Origin: an uncultured Oscillospiraceae bacterium
GTDB lineage: Bacteria > Bacillota > Clostridia > Oscillospirales > Acutalibacteraceae
Direction of reading: 5' to 3'
Length of the DNA stretch: 6,656 nucleotides
Assembly: GCA_958451705.1 (NCBI GenBank)
Contig: CAUDRD010000087.1
Span: forward strand, 1-6,656
Below are positions 1 through 5,706 of the stretch, piece after piece; within the stretch, counting starts at the first letter, position 1, and every line of letters begins with the position of its first letter. A program made the position numbers and the translations under genes. The notes under the pieces are model-generated. The model was not told where the DNA came from and did no database searches. It saw nothing but the letters and a program-made list of their open reading frames with translations.

Positions 1-869
1 TTCCCACGGCCGGAGCTTATAATATAAGAAAAAACGGTCAGGGCGTTGAGCGTCACAGCACCGAAAACGTAACTATTGAGCCAAAGAAAGACAAGCCCGG
101 AATAGATATAATAGTAAAGCCCGGCACAAAGGGAGAAAGAGTTCACATTCCCGTTATAGTAACGGAAACGGGTGTAGACGACGTTGTTTATAACGATTTC
201 TATATCGGCGACTGGGCAGATGTTGATATAGTAGCAGGCTGCGGAATACACAACTGCGGCAGCGAAAAAAGCGAACACGACGGAATACACACCTTCCATA
301 TCGGTAAACATGCGAAAGTCCGCTATGTTGAGAAGCATTACGGTGAGGGAGAGGGTACAGGCGAAAGAGTGCTCAACCCCACTACTGTTGTGGAAATGGA
401 TGAAAACTCTTACTGTGAAATGGAAATGGTGCAGATAAAGGGAGTTGACTCAACTCAGAGAGACACAAGGGCATCCCTTAAAGCCGGAGCAAAGCTTGTA
501 ATTAACGAAAAGCTTATGACTCACGGAAAACAGTATGCACGTTCCGACGTTGTAATTAACCTTGACGGTGAGGACTCTTCTGCACAGATTATTTCCCGTT
601 CTGTGGCAAAAGACCAGTCGGAGCAGATTTTCTATCCCAGAGCTGTGGGCAACGCTCCCTGCAGAGCTCACGTTCAGTGCGATTCAATTATTATGGACAA
701 TGCAAAAATCCGTTCAATTCCGGAAATAGCTGCAAACCATGCTTTGGCTCAGATAGTCCATGAAGCCGCAATCGGCAGAATCAACAATGACCAGCTTATA
801 AAGCTTCAGACCTTTGGCATGACTCAGGAAGAGGCGGAAGAGGTAATCATTCAGGGATTCTTAAAATAA
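1..869 (+). CDS. SufB/SufD-family Fe-S cluster assembly scaffold protein (5' truncated by window)
   Basis: The reading frame is open from the window edge to TAA at 867-869, giving 288 visible residues; from family length only some 20-30 N-terminal residues are probably missing. The family forms the scaffold that, with the ATPase SufC, builds Fe-S clusters in the cytoplasm. Seen here: an early AYNIR-KNG segment, a GCGIHN...HDGIHTFHIG beta-helix stretch, the LNPTTVVEMDE strand, a QCDSII motif (Cys at visible residue 226), and the C-terminal HEAAIGRI...QLIKLQTFGM...EEAE block (Glu at about 254). By recall, the QCDS cysteine and HEA glutamate correspond to the essential Cys405 and Glu434 of E. 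coli SufB, so the scaffold looks catalytically competent. The short length and this sequence type match the minimal SufB-SufC (Sms-like) systems of Clostridia rather than the long enterobacterial SufB. A sufC gene just upstream is expected but outside the window. SufB versus SufD naming is uncertain. Confidence 0.93.
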   Translation, partial: PTAGAYNIRKNGQGVERHSTENVTIEPKKDKPGIDIIVKPGTKGERVHIPVIVTETGVDDVVYNDFYIGDWADVDIVAGCGIHNCGSEKSEHDGIHTFHIGKHAKVRYVEKHYGEGEGTGERVLNPTTVVEMDENSYCEMEMVQIKGVDSTQRDTRASLKAGAKLVINEKLMTHGKQYARSDVVINLDGEDSSAQIISRSVAKDQSEQIFYPRAVGNAPCRAHVQCDSIIMDNAKIRSIPEIAANHALAQIVHEAAIGRINNDQLIKLQTFGMTQEEAEEVIIQGFLK

Positions 870-878
870 GAGCTTTAA

Positions 879-914
879 TTTCTGAAAGAGAAATAAAGAT
901 GAAGCTTTCAGAAA
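879..914 (+). other. 10-bp perfect inverted repeat / hairpin after the suf gene
   Basis: TTTCTGAAAG at 879-888 is exactly complementary to CTTTCAGAAA at 905-914, with a 16-nt loop. It starts 10 nt after the SufB/D stop and ends 36 nt before the next start codon. It is A/T-rich and followed by AATGAAAATAAAT rather than a U-run, so it is not a convincing intrinsic terminator. It could be an mRNA-stabilising or attenuating stem between two co-transcribed genes, or incidental. Confidence 0.4.
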
Positions 915-950
915 AATGAAAATAAATACTTCCCGAAAAGGAGAAAAACC

Positions 951-2723
951 ATGGAGATTTTCAACGTTGACTTTTCATCCTTTGCACCCGGCAAAAAAGG
1001 CGGTAAAAAAGAGCATCAGGCGGTAATAGCTCCGCCGAAGGCAGGACTTAAATTACTTATTACTATTGCCGTTACAATTGTCGGAGCGCTGATCGCCTTT
1101 TATTTCATGCTTCCTCCCATTTCACTTAAAGCGCCGGAATTTTACACCTACCTTGTGCTTGTTCTGGTAATTTACGGCGCAGCATCCTTTGTAATTAACG
1201 GAGCGGGAAAAACTCCAGCATATGTTCCTTATGTTGTAAAGAAGCGAATTAAGATTCCCGCAATAATAGCAGGAGTGATAATCGTAATTGCCCTTATCGG
1301 CGCAGTGGCTTCTTCGGTTATTTTCCGAGCTTCATCCTACAAGGATTTGCTGAAAGTCAACGAGGGAACCTTTGCCGAGGATATTGAAGAGGTTGATTTT
1401 AATACAGTTCCTCTTCTTGACGGTTCCGCAGCGGCAACTTTAGGAGAAAGACAGATCGGTTACCTTGACGACATGGTATCCCAGTTCCTGATTCAGGATG
1501 ATTACTATAACCAGATTAACTACAAGGGACATCCCGTAAGAGTTACAACTCTTATGTACGCCGACATTATCAAATGGCTTACAAACCGCGGCGATGGCCT
1601 TCCAGCATATGTAGTTGTGGATATGGTTACTCAAAAGGTTGATATTGTCCGTATGCCTGAGGGGCAGGGAATTAAATATTCTCCTGCGGAGCATTTTGGC
1701 AGACTTCTCCAGAGACATCTCAGATTCCAATATCCAACTTATATTTTTGATACTCCTTCCTTTGAGATTGACGAGAGCGGACATCCCTACTGGATATGCC
1801 CCAGACTCGATAAGACAATCGGTCTTTTCGGCGGTAAAGATGTCAAAGGCGTTGTAATTATGGACGCAGTGACAGGTGAAAGCGAATACCATGAGGTTGA
1901 AGAGCTTAAAGCCAACGAAAATTACCAGTGGATAGACAGAGTCTATTCCTCCGATTTGCTTATTGAGCAGTATGATTACCACGGAACTCTCCAGAATGGA
2001 TTCATTAACTCAGTTATCGGACAGAAGGGCGTTAAAGTTACAACTGAAGAGTATAACTATCTTGCAATAAACGATGACGTTTATCTTTATACAGGCGTAA
2101 CCTCAATAACCAGTGACCAGTCCATTGTCGGCTTTGTGCTTATTAACCAGCGCACAAAGGAGGCAACATTCTACCAGCAGGCAGGCGCAAAGGAAAACTC
2201 TGCAAGAGATTCCGCAAGGGGAGCCGTACAGCAGTATGGTTATACGGCAACCTTCCCGCTGCTTCTGAATATCAGCGGACAGCCAACGTACTTTATGTCC
2301 CTTAAGGATAATTCAAATATCGTCAAGATGTACGCAATGGTTAACGTTGAGCAGTGGTCGGTAGGTACGGCGATCGGCAAAACCGTTTCGGAATGTCTCG
2401 ATAACTACGTTGATTTGATGGATCAGCAGGGAATATCCATTGACGACGATATAAAGGTGGAGACTGACAGCGGCACAGACGGAACCGCACAGGCGCCGAC
2501 GACGATAACCGTTGAGGGAACCGTTACGGATATAAGAACTGCCGTAAAGGACGGCAACAGCTGGTATTATATTAAGCTTGATTCTTCACCCGCTTATTAC
2601 AGCACAACCGCAAGCGAAAACGAAAGTGTTGTAATTCTCAATACGGGAGAGAAGCTGAAAATAACCGTAGAGAAGAACGAGGGAACAATAATCCCCGCAA
2701 AGAAGATTGAGAAGATAGAGTAA
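951..2723 (+). CDS. Conserved-looking membrane-anchored protein of unknown function, with duplicated extracytoplasmic module
   Basis: 590 residues, starting at ATG 951 behind a good AAAGGAG site at 937-943. I do not recognise a named family. Visible architecture: a short cytoplasmic-looking N-terminus rich in Gly/Lys (residues 14-20); three hydrophobic helices at about 33-54, 64-83 and 103-125; then a long soluble part. Residues about 218-318 and 394-468 share a pattern: a beta-strand with D/N-x-x-T, a helix, an aromatic stretch, then SG-x-P-(Y/T)-(W/Y), and another strand. A similar strand (VVIMDAVTGE, about 301-310) also resembles the end of PepSY-like domains, where a D-x-x-TG-E turn is common; this resemblance is inference. 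An acidic, Thr/Ser-rich linker (about 498-517) leads to a C-terminal beta-rich domain (about 518-590, TVEGTV..I) that could be an OB-fold. Odd number of membrane helices places the two ends on opposite sides. Two terminators follow the gene. The preceding suf gene may be co-transcribed, but no functional link is evident. Confidence 0.85.
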   Translation: MEIFNVDFSSFAPGKKGGKKEHQAVIAPPKAGLKLLITIAVTIVGALIAFYFMLPPISLKAPEFYTYLVLVLVIYGAASFVINGAGKTPAYVPYVVKKRIKIPAIIAGVIIVIALIGAVASSVIFRASSYKDLLKVNEGTFAEDIEEVDFNTVPLLDGSAAATLGERQIGYLDDMVSQFLIQDDYYNQINYKGHPVRVTTLMYADIIKWLTNRGDGLPAYVVVDMVTQKVDIVRMPEGQGIKYSPAEHFGRLLQRHLRFQYPTYIFDTPSFEIDESGHPYWICPRLDKTIGLFGGKDVKGVVIMDAVTGESEYHEVEELKANENYQWIDRVYSSDLLIEQYDYHGTLQNGFINSVIGQKGVKVTTEEYNYLAINDDVYLYTGVTSITSDQSIVGFVLINQRTKEATFYQQAGAKENSARDSARGAVQQYGYTATFPLLLNISGQPTYFMSLKDNSNIVKMYAMVNVEQWSVGTAIGKTVSECLDNYVDLMDQQGISIDDDIKVETDSGTDGTAQAPTTITVEGTVTDIRTAVKDGNSWYYIKLDSSPAYYSTTASENESVVILNTGEKLKITVEKNEGTIIPAKKIEKIE

Positions 2724-2764
2724 TTTTCATCCCGAAAAGATTTGACGAAATATTGGAGTAAATT

Positions 2765-2795
2765 AAAAGCAGGCATCGAAAGATGTCTGCTTTTT
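2765..2795. terminator. Intrinsic terminator, usable in both directions
   Basis: A 13-bp stem (AAAAGCAGGCATC against GATGTCTGCTTTT, with one G-U pair) is closed by a GAAA tetraloop and followed by T-rich sequence. It lies 41 nt after the stop of the 590-residue membrane protein gene. Reading the minus strand, the stem ends in TTTTAATTT, so it may also stop transcription arriving from the convergent SLOG gene. Confidence 0.88.
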
Positions 2796-2851
2796 CGCCT
2801 TTTAAGGCAGGATTAATACTGTACTTAAAAACATAATAATTTTGTTATGGG

Positions 2852-3190
2852 TCAGTGACGGCTTTTAACAAAGACCGTCACTTTTTTGTTTTTAATTTTG
2901 CACTGCTTAATTACAAAAGCCGTGCCTCTTGATTTTCCGTCCCAGAAGGCAAACACTTCATCGGCGTAGTCAATAATCTGCAAGTTTCGTCGGAGAGGAG
3001 CGGTGCGTCCGTATTTTTCATATTGGGGCAGAAACTCCGTCAGCTTTATGTTGTTGGCAAGAGCGTATTCTCTTGCACAGGTATCTATTCCTCTTGCGCC
3101 GCCGGAGACTATTTCCGTTACACCTTGGGGCAGATATTTACTGAGATTAACTATATTTAAATTTCTTGAACCTATAACTGCAAGTTTCAT
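2852..3190 (-). CDS. Small SLOG-family (DprA-like Rossmann) protein
   Basis: 112 residues, complete. It shows the hallmarks of the small SLOG/DUF2493-like group: an N-terminal strand followed by GSR (7-9), the nucleotide-binding loop SGGARGID (29-36), an RRN segment (67-69) on the helix preceding D-Y-A-D, and WDGKSRGT (83-90) followed by a helix and a final VTVF strand. Members of the superfamily are known or predicted to bind nucleotides or nucleotide-derived ligands, and some act in nucleotide signalling or stress systems. The ligand of this one is unknown. The start is ATG at 3188-3190, with AGGAAAA about 9 nt upstream. Its promoter is an exact sigma-A consensus flanked by near-palindromes, so it is probably repressed most of the time. 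It is divergent from an Xre regulator and an Arc-like protein. Its last codons overlap a plus-strand terminator hairpin. Confidence 0.9.
   Translation of the reverse strand: MKLAVIGSRNLNIVNLSKYLPQGVTEIVSGGARGIDTCAREYALANNIKLTEFLPQYEKYGRTAPLRRNLQIIDYADEVFAFWDGKSRGTAFVIKQCKIKNKKVTVFVKSRH
2854..2887 (+). terminator. Intrinsic terminator overlapping the 3' coding end of the convergent SLOG gene
   Basis: AGTGACGG (2854-2861) pairs with CCGTCACT (2875-2882). An inner CTTT/AAAG pairing (2862-2865 with 2870-2873) is separated by a single bulged A, and the loop is TAAC. The run TTTTTTGTTTTT follows on the plus strand, so the polarity suits transcripts arriving from the 951-2723 gene, as a second terminator behind 2765-2795. 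All but the first base of the hairpin lies in SLOG sense codons; that base is part of its stop codon. Confidence 0.8.
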
Positions 3191-3208
3191 TATATGTTTT
3201 CCTATTAG

Positions 3209-3220
3209 CTGAATTGAGTT
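3209..3220. promoter_or_regulatory. Putative operator site near +1 of the SLOG promoter
   Basis: CTGAATTGAGTT on the plus strand. The core CTGAATTGAG is one base away from the perfect palindrome at 3251-3260. It sits directly downstream of the -10 box of the SLOG promoter, over the expected transcription start (about 3215), where a bound protein would block initiation. This is inferred from position and similarity; which protein binds is unknown. Confidence 0.6.
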
Positions 3221-3221
3221 A

Positions 3222-3250
3222 ATTATAAAGATATCACATTTTTATGTCAA
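3222..3250 (-). promoter_or_regulatory. Exact-consensus sigma-A promoter of the SLOG gene
   Basis: On the minus strand, TTGACA (3250-3245) and TATAAT (3227-3222) are separated by exactly 17 bp. All twelve consensus bases match. The expected start is near 3215, giving a leader of about 25 nt before the ATG at 3190. Confidence 0.9.
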
Positions 3251-3260
3251 CTCAATTGAG
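3249..3260. promoter_or_regulatory. Putative operator: perfect 10-bp palindrome abutting the SLOG -35 box
   Basis: CTCAATTGAG (3251-3260) is a perfect palindrome. Extended by two bases it reads CTCAATTGAGTT on the minus strand, 11 of 12 identical to the site at 3209-3220 and inverted relative to it. The extension overlaps two bases of the -35 box. The two dyad centres are 42 bp apart, about four helical turns, which would put both sites on the same DNA face and suit cooperative binding. Function is inferred. Confidence 0.65.
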
Positions 3261-3271
3261 GTAATCTTTCC

Positions 3272-3278
3272 AACTCAA
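3272..3278 (+). promoter_or_regulatory. Possible third operator half-site upstream of the Xre gene
   Basis: AACTCAA repeats the half-site seen at 3249-3255 exactly, 23 bp further towards the Xre gene, but the other half of the dyad is degenerate. It lies 46 bp before the Xre start codon and could serve autoregulation. A heptamer match in A/T-rich DNA could be chance. Confidence 0.35.
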
Positions 3279-3310
3279 AATGGTTAAACTAATGCCAGTG
3301 TATGTAAAAT

Positions 3311-3316
3311 GGAGAG
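3311..3316 (+). promoter_or_regulatory. Ribosome binding site that sets the Xre start
   Basis: GGAGAG ends 7 nt before the ATG at 3324. An upstream in-frame ATG at 3309 overlaps this site and has no Shine-Dalgarno of its own, so 3324 is preferred. Confidence 0.75.
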
Positions 3317-3323
3317 ATTATAT

Positions 3324-3566
3324 ATGAATATAGGAACGGCTGTTAAAGAGCGAATACTAGAGCTTTGCTCCGAGAGGAATATCACAGTTAACAGGCTTGC
3401 CACCATAAGCGGAGTTACACAGTCCACCGTCAATAATATAATCAGTGGACGTAATAACAGTACAACAGTATCTACTGTAAAGAAATTATGCGATGGCTTG
3501 GAGATTTCAATTGCTGAATTCTTTTCATCGCCAATATTTGATAATTTAGAGCAGGAAATAAAATAA
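3324..3566 (+). CDS. Small Xre/Cro-C1-type helix-turn-helix transcriptional regulator
   Basis: 80 residues and essentially a single HTH domain. After a first helix (about 5-17), the segment NRLATISGVTQSTVNNIISGRN (23-44) is the helix-turn-helix: positioning helix 23-29, glycine turn at 30, recognition helix starting with TQSTV at 32-36. Helices about 48-58 and 62-68 (IAEFF) complete the fold. There is no additional sensor domain. The short C-terminus (NLEQEIK) may contribute to dimerisation or be a tail. It is divergent from the SLOG gene, with the near-palindromic sites between them, so it is the leading candidate to bind them; this is inferred from position. No convincing promoter of its own is visible. 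The Arc-like gene starts 13 nt after its stop, suggesting an operon. Confidence 0.9.
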   Translation: MNIGTAVKERILELCSERNITVNRLATISGVTQSTVNNIISGRNNSTTVSTVKKLCDGLEISIAEFFSSPIFDNLEQEIK

Positions 3567-3579
3567 GAAGTATTTAACC

Positions 3580-3756
3580 GTGGAAGATAAGCTTTTACGG
3601 TACACATTGAGAGTAGATCGCTTGCTTTTAAAAAAATTCCGTTATATTGATGAATCAGAGTGGCGCAGTGCAAATAAGGAAATTGAGCAATATTTTAAAA
3701 AGCGTGTTGCGGAATATGAAAAAGAGTACGGGAAAATCGAAATAAGCAAAGATTAA
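3580..3756 (+). CDS. Arc-like ribbon-helix-helix DNA-binding protein (GTG start)
   Basis: 58 residues from GTG at 3580 to TAA at 3754-3756. It follows the Xre stop by 13 nt, with a weak AGAAG upstream. The N-terminal RYTLRV (7-12) fits the DNA-contacting beta-strand of the Arc/MetJ fold. It is followed by helix A (about 14-24) and then by a segment beginning WRSANKEIEQ (28-37), close to the RSVNSEIYQ of phage P22 Arc as I recall it. Helix B continues to about 50 and is rich in Lys and Glu. The C-terminal KEYGKIE also recurs in small clostridial Arc-like proteins by recall. This gene is easily missed because it is short and lacks an ATG; the domain fit and operon spacing make it convincing. 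In place of the small residue often seen in the A-B loop it has Trp28. DNA target and partner are unknown. Confidence 0.8.
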   Translation: MEDKLLRYTLRVDRLLLKKFRYIDESEWRSANKEIEQYFKKRVAEYEKEYGKIEISKD

Positions 3757-3834
3757 AACTCTATGTATAAAATGACAAAGTAAGAAGCTTAAAAATTTAC
3801 TTTAAATTTGCAGCTGAAATTTAATTTGTATATC

Positions 3835-3866
3835 AAAAAAGAGCCATGCACTGCACGGCTCTTTTT
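3835..3866. terminator. Bidirectional intrinsic terminator
   Basis: AAAAAAGAGCC (3835-3845) pairs with GGCTCTTTTT (3857-3866). The pairing continues inward through TGCA/TGCA with one A-C mismatch. There is an A-run on one side and a T-run on the other, so it serves both the plus-strand Xre/Arc unit and the minus-strand hydrolase operon, whose stop codon is 22 nt away. Confidence 0.9.
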
Positions 3867-3888
3867 GCTGTTTTTAATGGTCTTTTAG

Positions 3889-4827
3889 TTACTTTGAAGC
3901 AAAGGCCAACCCTTTTTCTCTTACAAATGGCAAGCTTCTGTCAGGAGAAAATACGTTGTTCATTATACCGCTCTTTAAAGTTATTTCTCCCTTTGAACCG
4001 ATATAAGCCATTACTCCGTCTTCATCCGCTGTGGAATGTATTTTTGCATGAGCTATCTTTTCAAGTTTAAAGCGGACATCGGGGAAAATGCGGCTTTGGT
4101 TGTTCGTTATAACTGCATATTCCGGTGAAAGTTTCTTTGCCCAGAAAAGAGAGGTAGAGCCGACATAGCCATGATGTCCAACCTTCAGCAAATCAATTTT
4201 ACCGATCTGCTTTGCAATCCTGCGCTCATCGCCGTCTTTATAGTTAAGGTCTCCCGCAAGAAGCACCCTTGTACCCTCCTTTTCCACAAGGGTGACTACG
4301 GAGCTGATGTTTTCACCGTATTTTATAAAGCGCTTTCTCTGTGAGCCGTTGAAAAATGTAATTTCAAAATTTCCCAGTTTCTCTTTGCCGTGATCGAAAT
4401 CTGAAATCCTCTCTACATTTCTCTCTTTAAGAGCATTGACCATCTGCTCATATACCTCTCGGTTATCCCAGCGCAGACGCTCCATTACAAAAATTTTGCT
4501 TTCGTCGTACTCTTTTAAATATGCTTTTTTTACTTTTATATCGGGATGAAGAATTACTGTATCAAATCCGCCGATATGGTCGGAATGTGCATGAGTGCCC
4601 ACTATAAAATCAAGGGTAACTTTTCCGTCCTTTCCACGGCAGTTTCTAAGAAGATAATCAACTACTTCCTCCTCATAGCCCTGTAAGTTAAGATGAGGCT
4701 TGTCTGCGGGAAAGTCGCTGTCCTCTGCGGCGTCGATCATTGCAAATCTTCCGTCGCTTTCAAGTATTATGCAGTCTGAATGACCTGTATTAAGAAAATG
4801 AATTTTATCGGATGTCTGACCTGTCAT
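3889..4827 (-). CDS. ComEC-like metallo-beta-lactamase-fold hydrolase, standalone
   Basis: 312 residues from the preferred ATG at 4825-4827. Motifs in order: FLNTGHSDCIIL (11-22), the strand MIDAA (30-34), the metal-binding THAHSDHIGG (78-87, the HxHxDH motif), LLAGDL (189-194) whose Asp bridges the metals in this fold, and LLKVGHHG (213-220). The order and wording match the C-terminal hydrolase domain of the competence protein ComEC, but there are no membrane segments and no signal peptide, so this is a soluble cytoplasmic relative. Substrate is unknown; phosphodiester or nucleic-acid hydrolysis is a family-level guess. The frame is open upstream to an ATG at 4884, but that has no good ribosome site and would lie deep inside the HAD gene, whereas 4827 has a strong site. 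It overlaps the HAD gene by 23 bp and is the last gene of the operon. Confidence 0.88.
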   Translation of the reverse strand: MTGQTSDKIHFLNTGHSDCIILESDGRFAMIDAAEDSDFPADKPHLNLQGYEEEVVDYLLRNCRGKDGKVTLDFIVGTHAHSDHIGGFDTVILHPDIKVKKAYLKEYDESKIFVMERLRWDNREVYEQMVNALKERNVERISDFDHGKEKLGNFEITFFNGSQRKRFIKYGENISSVVTLVEKEGTRVLLAGDLNYKDGDERRIAKQIGKIDLLKVGHHGYVGSTSLFWAKKLSPEYAVITNNQSRIFPDVRFKLEKIAHAKIHSTADEDGVMAYIGSKGEITLKSGIMNNVFSPDRSLPFVREKGLAFASK

Positions 4828-5662
4828 AAGTTTTTTCCCCCTGTACGTAACGGTTAAGGGCAAAAGCCATTGCGCTTTCATCACAGCTGCAAATTATCTC
4901 TTTTGCCTTACTTTTCAGGTCGTCGCAGGCGTTGGAAACTGCAAGAGGCGTTCCGGCCGCACCCAGCAGAGTTATATCGTTTCTGCTGTCGCCCATAGCC
5001 ATAACCTCTTCTTTTGCTATTCCCAGTTTTTCACAAAGCTTTTTAAGGGAGCTGCCCTTGTTTACCCTTCGCTGTAAAATTTCCATATTGCTGTTCATTG
5101 AAGTGGTAAGCTCTGTATATTCAAGCTTTCCTATTTTTTCGAAAGCTTCTTTACGTTCGTCTGCGTCGCTGAAAAATATATTGAACATTTCGGCGCCGTC
5201 GTTGTTTTCTTCGAGAAATTCTTTGAGATTTTCTACGCCTTTTCTTGTAGCGGTAAGAACGTCGTGATAGTTTTCCTCTACACGGTAGTGAATATACGAC
5301 GCCTTCGTAAGCTTCGACTTTTCGGTTACAGGTACGCCCTTTGTATATACTTCAATCATCGTGTCATATTCAGAGAGTATATTGAAAAGTTCTAAGGTCT
5401 TTTCCTTGGAAAAAGTGCTTTTCAATATCTCATTGCCGTCACGGTCAAAAATCACCGCTCCGTTTGAGCAGATGCAGTGAGTAAATGATTTTCTCTCCCT
5501 TAAACTTTTGGGCATTTCGTAAAAGCTTCGTCCCGTAGTTGGAACTATATACAATCCTGCGTTAACCGCTTTTTCCATTGCTTCAAAATTTTCAGAGCTG
5601 ATCTCTCCGTTTGAAGCTATCAGAGTTCCGTCAAGATCTGTTGCAACAAGTTTAATAGCCAT
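4805..5662 (-). CDS. Cof-type HAD-IIB phosphatase
   Basis: 285 residues. All four HAD motifs are present: DLDGTL (9-14; nucleophile Asp9, acid/base Asp11), TTGR (42-45), the Lys of NKGSSLKKL (202), and GDSRND (224-229). SNGA at 66-69 and the large cap inserted between motifs II and III (about 85-190) place it in the Cof/IIB class. These enzymes dephosphorylate small phosphorylated metabolites such as sugar phosphates or flavin precursors in the cytoplasm, often with broad specificity, so a precise substrate cannot be given. The start is supported by AAGGAAGG about 6 nt upstream. The final codons, beyond GDSRND and its following helices, form a polar tail that overlaps the next gene's start, suggesting translational coupling. 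It follows the GtrA-family gene by 44 nt. Confidence 0.92.
   Translation of the reverse strand: MAIKLVATDLDGTLIASNGEISSENFEAMEKAVNAGLYIVPTTGRSFYEMPKSLRERKSFTHCICSNGAVIFDRDGNEILKSTFSKEKTLELFNILSEYDTMIEVYTKGVPVTEKSKLTKASYIHYRVEENYHDVLTATRKGVENLKEFLEENNDGAEMFNIFFSDADERKEAFEKIGKLEYTELTTSMNSNMEILQRRVNKGSSLKKLCEKLGIAKEEVMAMGDSRNDITLLGAAGTPLAVSNACDDLKSKAKEIICSCDESAMAFALNRYVQGEKTYDRSDIR
4836..4842 (-). promoter_or_regulatory. Ribosome binding site of the metallo-hydrolase, inside the HAD gene
   Basis: AGGGGGA on the minus strand ends 8 nt before the ATG at 4827. It sits within the last coding codons of the HAD phosphatase and decides the downstream start. Confidence 0.7.
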
Positions 5663-5706
5663 GTTTTGCCTTCCTTCATCTTTGCGGAACCGTTGTTATC
5701 CGCTTT

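Noticed and set aside
450..671. Open frame on the minus strand inside the SufB/SufD gene
   Set aside because: It lies wholly opposite a clear family match, and its translation has no recognisable domain; treated as a shadow frame.
1440..1982. 180-codon open frame on the minus strand opposite the membrane protein gene
   Set aside because: The plus-strand frame has a good ribosome site, membrane helices and terminators; the antisense frame has no recognisable motif.
2797..2808. Short inverted repeat GCCTTTTAAGGC
   Set aside because: Only a few base pairs with a tiny loop; too weak to be a functional hairpin next to the much stronger terminator beside it.
3309..3323. Upstream ATG as the start of the Xre protein
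   Set aside because: That ATG overlaps the GGAGAG ribosome site that correctly serves the ATG at 3324.
3284..3673. 129-codon open frame on the minus strand opposite the Xre and Arc-like genes
   Set aside because: It covers two plus-strand genes with clear DNA-binding motifs, and its own translation shows none.
3191..3756. Classical toxin-antitoxin module for the Xre/Arc pair
   Set aside because: Both proteins look like DNA-binding regulators and neither resembles a known toxin; the SLOG protein is not a recognised toxin family.
3804..3822. AAATTT-CAGCTG-AAATTT near-palindrome before the bidirectional terminator
   Set aside because: It is made of two self-complementary A/T words around a common hexamer in A/T-rich intergenic DNA, with no gene start nearby to regulate.
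4828..4884. N-terminal extension of the metallo-hydrolase to an ATG at 4884
   Set aside because: The extra 19 residues are HAD-gene antiframe sequence before the family's conserved N-terminus, while 4827 has a strong ribosome site at 4836-4842.
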